Part shown: one piece after another, positions 62,833 through 64,000 of the stretch
Layout: each line of letters starts with the position of its first letter
How positions within the stretch are numbered: the stretch's first letter is position 1
Origin: CALZJC01 sp963781065
GTDB taxonomy: Bacteria > Acidobacteriota > Thermoanaerobaculia > Multivoradales > JAHEKO01
DNA length: 64,000 nt
Direction of reading: 5' to 3'
NCBI GenBank assembly: GCA_963781065.1
Contig: CAWAET010000007.1
Coordinates: forward strand, 62,001 to 126,000
Notes under the pieces: model-generated
Told to the model about the DNA's origin: nothing
Seen by the model: the letters and a program-made list of their open reading frames with translations, nothing else
The model's database searches: none
Translations under genes and position numbers: made by a program

Positions 62833-64000
62833 TCAGGCGCGGACGACGCTGTCGCCGCGCAGGACGCCCCGGGTGTCGATCACCAGCGGAGCGTGCTCGA
62901 GGACCAGGTCGTAGTCGACCTCGGCGTGGTCGGTGATCAGCAGAACGGCGTCCTGGGCGGCCAGCAGCTCGGCGGTCAGGGGCTCGGAGCGCATCGGCGG
63001 CAGCTCGGACCAGGTGCGCATGCTCGGGGCTACCGGGATGTGCGGGTCGTGGTAGGCGACGCTGGCGCCGGCGTCGAGCAGCCGGTCGATGATCTCGAAG
63101 GCGGGGCTCTCCCGGGGATCCGCCACGTCGGGCTTGTAGGCCAGGCCGAGGACCAGGACACGGGCGCCGCGCAGCTGCCGGCCGCGGCCCTCCAGGGCGG
63201 CCGACAGCTTGCCGACGACGTACGCGGCCATCTCCAGGTTGATCTCGCCCGCCAGCTCGACGAAGCGGGGCGCGGGCCCGTACTGGCGCGCCTTCCACGA
63301 CAGGTAGAAGGGGTCGATCGGGATGCAGTGCCCGCCCCAGCCGGGCCCCGGGTTGAACCGCATGAAGCCGAACGGCTTGGTGGCGGCGGCGTCGAGCACC
63401 TCCCAGACGTCGATCCCCATGCGGTCGTAGACCATCTTCAGCTCGTTGACCAGGGCGATGTTGACGGCGCGGAAGATGTTCTCGGTCAGCTTGGTCGCCT
63501 CGGCGATCCGGGTGCCCGCCACCCGCACCGTGCGCACCACGACCTGGTCGTAGAGGCACTGCGCCAGCTCCGCCGACGCGGCATCGACGCCGCCGACCAC
63601 CTTGGGGATCGAAGCGGTGGCGAAATCCGGATTGCCGGGGTCCTCACGCTCGGGCGAGTAGGCGAGGAAGAAGTCGTCGCCGCAGCGCAGGCCACCGGCC
63701 TCGAGAATCGGCTGCAGCCGCTCCTCGGTCGTGCCCGGATAGGTGGTGGACTCGAGCACCACCAGCTGATCCCGGCGGAGGGTCGCGGCGATGCTGCGGG
63801 TGGTGCTCTCGACGGCGGTGAGATCGGGGTTCCGGTCGGCCCCGAGCGGGGTCGGAACGCAGATCAGCAGGGCGTCGGGCTCGCCCAGCCGGGAGGCGTC
63901 GGCGGTCGCCGCGAAGCGGCCCGACTCCACGGCCTGGCGCAGCGCGGTCCCGTCGAGATGGCGAATGTAGGACTCGCCCCGGCCGAGCGCCGCGACCTTG
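62833..64000 (-). CDS. wbpA: UDP-N-acetylglucosamine 6-dehydrogenase (WbpA/WecC family), 5' end cut
   Basis: About 389 residues are present; the N-terminal NAD loop lies beyond the window edge. It oxidises the C6 hydroxyl of UDP-GlcNAc (or UDP-ManNAc) to the uronic acid. Motifs are 'ALLICVPTPLGADRNPDLTA', 'VLESTTYPGTTEE', 'YSPEREDPGNPDF', 'EATKLTENIFRAVNIALVNE' and the catalytic Cys in 'GPGWGGHCIPIDPFYLSW', followed by 'LGLAYKPDVADPRESPA'. It lies 8 bp upstream of the dehydrogenase-epimerase gene. With WbpB, E, D and WbpI homologues it suggests a UDP-ManNAc(3NAc)A-type pathway. Confidence 0.92.
   Translation of the reverse strand, partial: KVAALGRGESYIRHLDGTALRQAVESGRFAATADASRLGEPDALLICVPTPLGADRNPDLTAVESTTRSIAATLRRDQLVVLESTTYPGTTEERLQPILEAGGLRCGDDFFLAYSPEREDPGNPDFATASIPKVVGGVDAASAELAQCLYDQVVVRTVRVAGTRIAEATKLTENIFRAVNIALVNELKMVYDRMGIDVWEVLDAAATKPFGFMRFNPGPGWGGHCIPIDPFYLSWKARQYGPAPRFVELAGEINLEMAAYVVGKLSAALEGRGRQLRGARVLVLGLAYKPDVADPRESPAFEIIDRLLDAGASVAYHDPHIPVAPSMRTWSELPPMRSEPLTAELLAAQDAVLLITDHAEVDYDLVLEHAPLVIDTRGVLRGDSVVRA

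Overview
The window is about 70% G+C DNA from a Gram-negative bacterium, because it carries a TamB end, an Omp85 barrel protein, O-antigen-type enzymes and many signal peptides. A CIRCE-controlled groESL operon, a CRTAC1 plus TPR gene pair, 'CGNG..DPGE.CDDGN' cysteine-rich tails and the overall style suggest an Acidobacteriota lineage such as Thermoanaerobaculia. That placement is inference. Many genes are broken by single-base insertions without other decay. This is most likely residual long-read sequencing error, so broken genes are annotated over their full reconstructed extent.

Layout. 1-3197: end of tamB and an Omp85 (TamA/BamA-like) gene, +. 3542-6086: sulfate activation, a Sat-CysC fusion and CysQ, +. 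6114-20915: twelve secreted-protein genes, all -, from four paralogous families, here called C (bactofilin-like/cadherin-like/Cys-rich), D (CARDB), P (small secreted) and F (fibre-like). In transcription order they read P4-F4-C2-D2-P3-F3, then P2-F2, then C1-D1-P1-F1, that is two C-D-P-F cassettes and two P-F cassettes. Each of the three groups has a near-identical promoter (TTGAC, 17-18 bp, TACRCT), and the first two end in hairpins. 21449-24821: a TPR gene and a CRTAC1/FG-GAP gene, -. 24853-27033: CIRCE, groES, groEL and a terminator, +.

27032-64000 is a large surface-polysaccharide locus. It opens with a GT2-methyltransferase fusion (-), a mosaic pseudogene, a sulfotransferase (+) and a 184-bp fold-back element. 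A 16-gene head-to-tail minus-strand block (48602 to 30002) encodes epimerases, GT4 glycosyltransferases, WecB/WbpI, an O-antigen ligase, PglC-, PglD- and PglF/WbpM-like proteins, and a membrane sulfatase-like protein. A divergent plus-strand block (48760-56091) encodes an ABC exporter, an SGNH protein, a GT4, AsnB and a methyltransferase-like protein. A final overlapping minus-strand block (64000 to 56068) carries WbpA-, WbpB-, WbpD- and WbpE-like enzymes, a HAD phosphatase, a cytidylyltransferase-like protein, a dehydrogenase-epimerase fusion and a methyltransferase.

How it may work together (inference). WbpA, B, E, D and I homologues could make a UDP-ManNAc(3NAc)A-type sugar, and PglF/D/C-like enzymes could make and load a bacillosamine-like initiating sugar. 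The ABC protein may act as a PglK-like flippase, since no Wzx or Wzz is visible. Sat-CysC supplies PAPS for the sulfotransferase and CysQ clears the PAP product, suggesting a sulfated glycan. The C/D/P/F region is the strongest candidate for an undescribed system: a duplicated, apparently co-regulated set of secreted fibre-like proteins.
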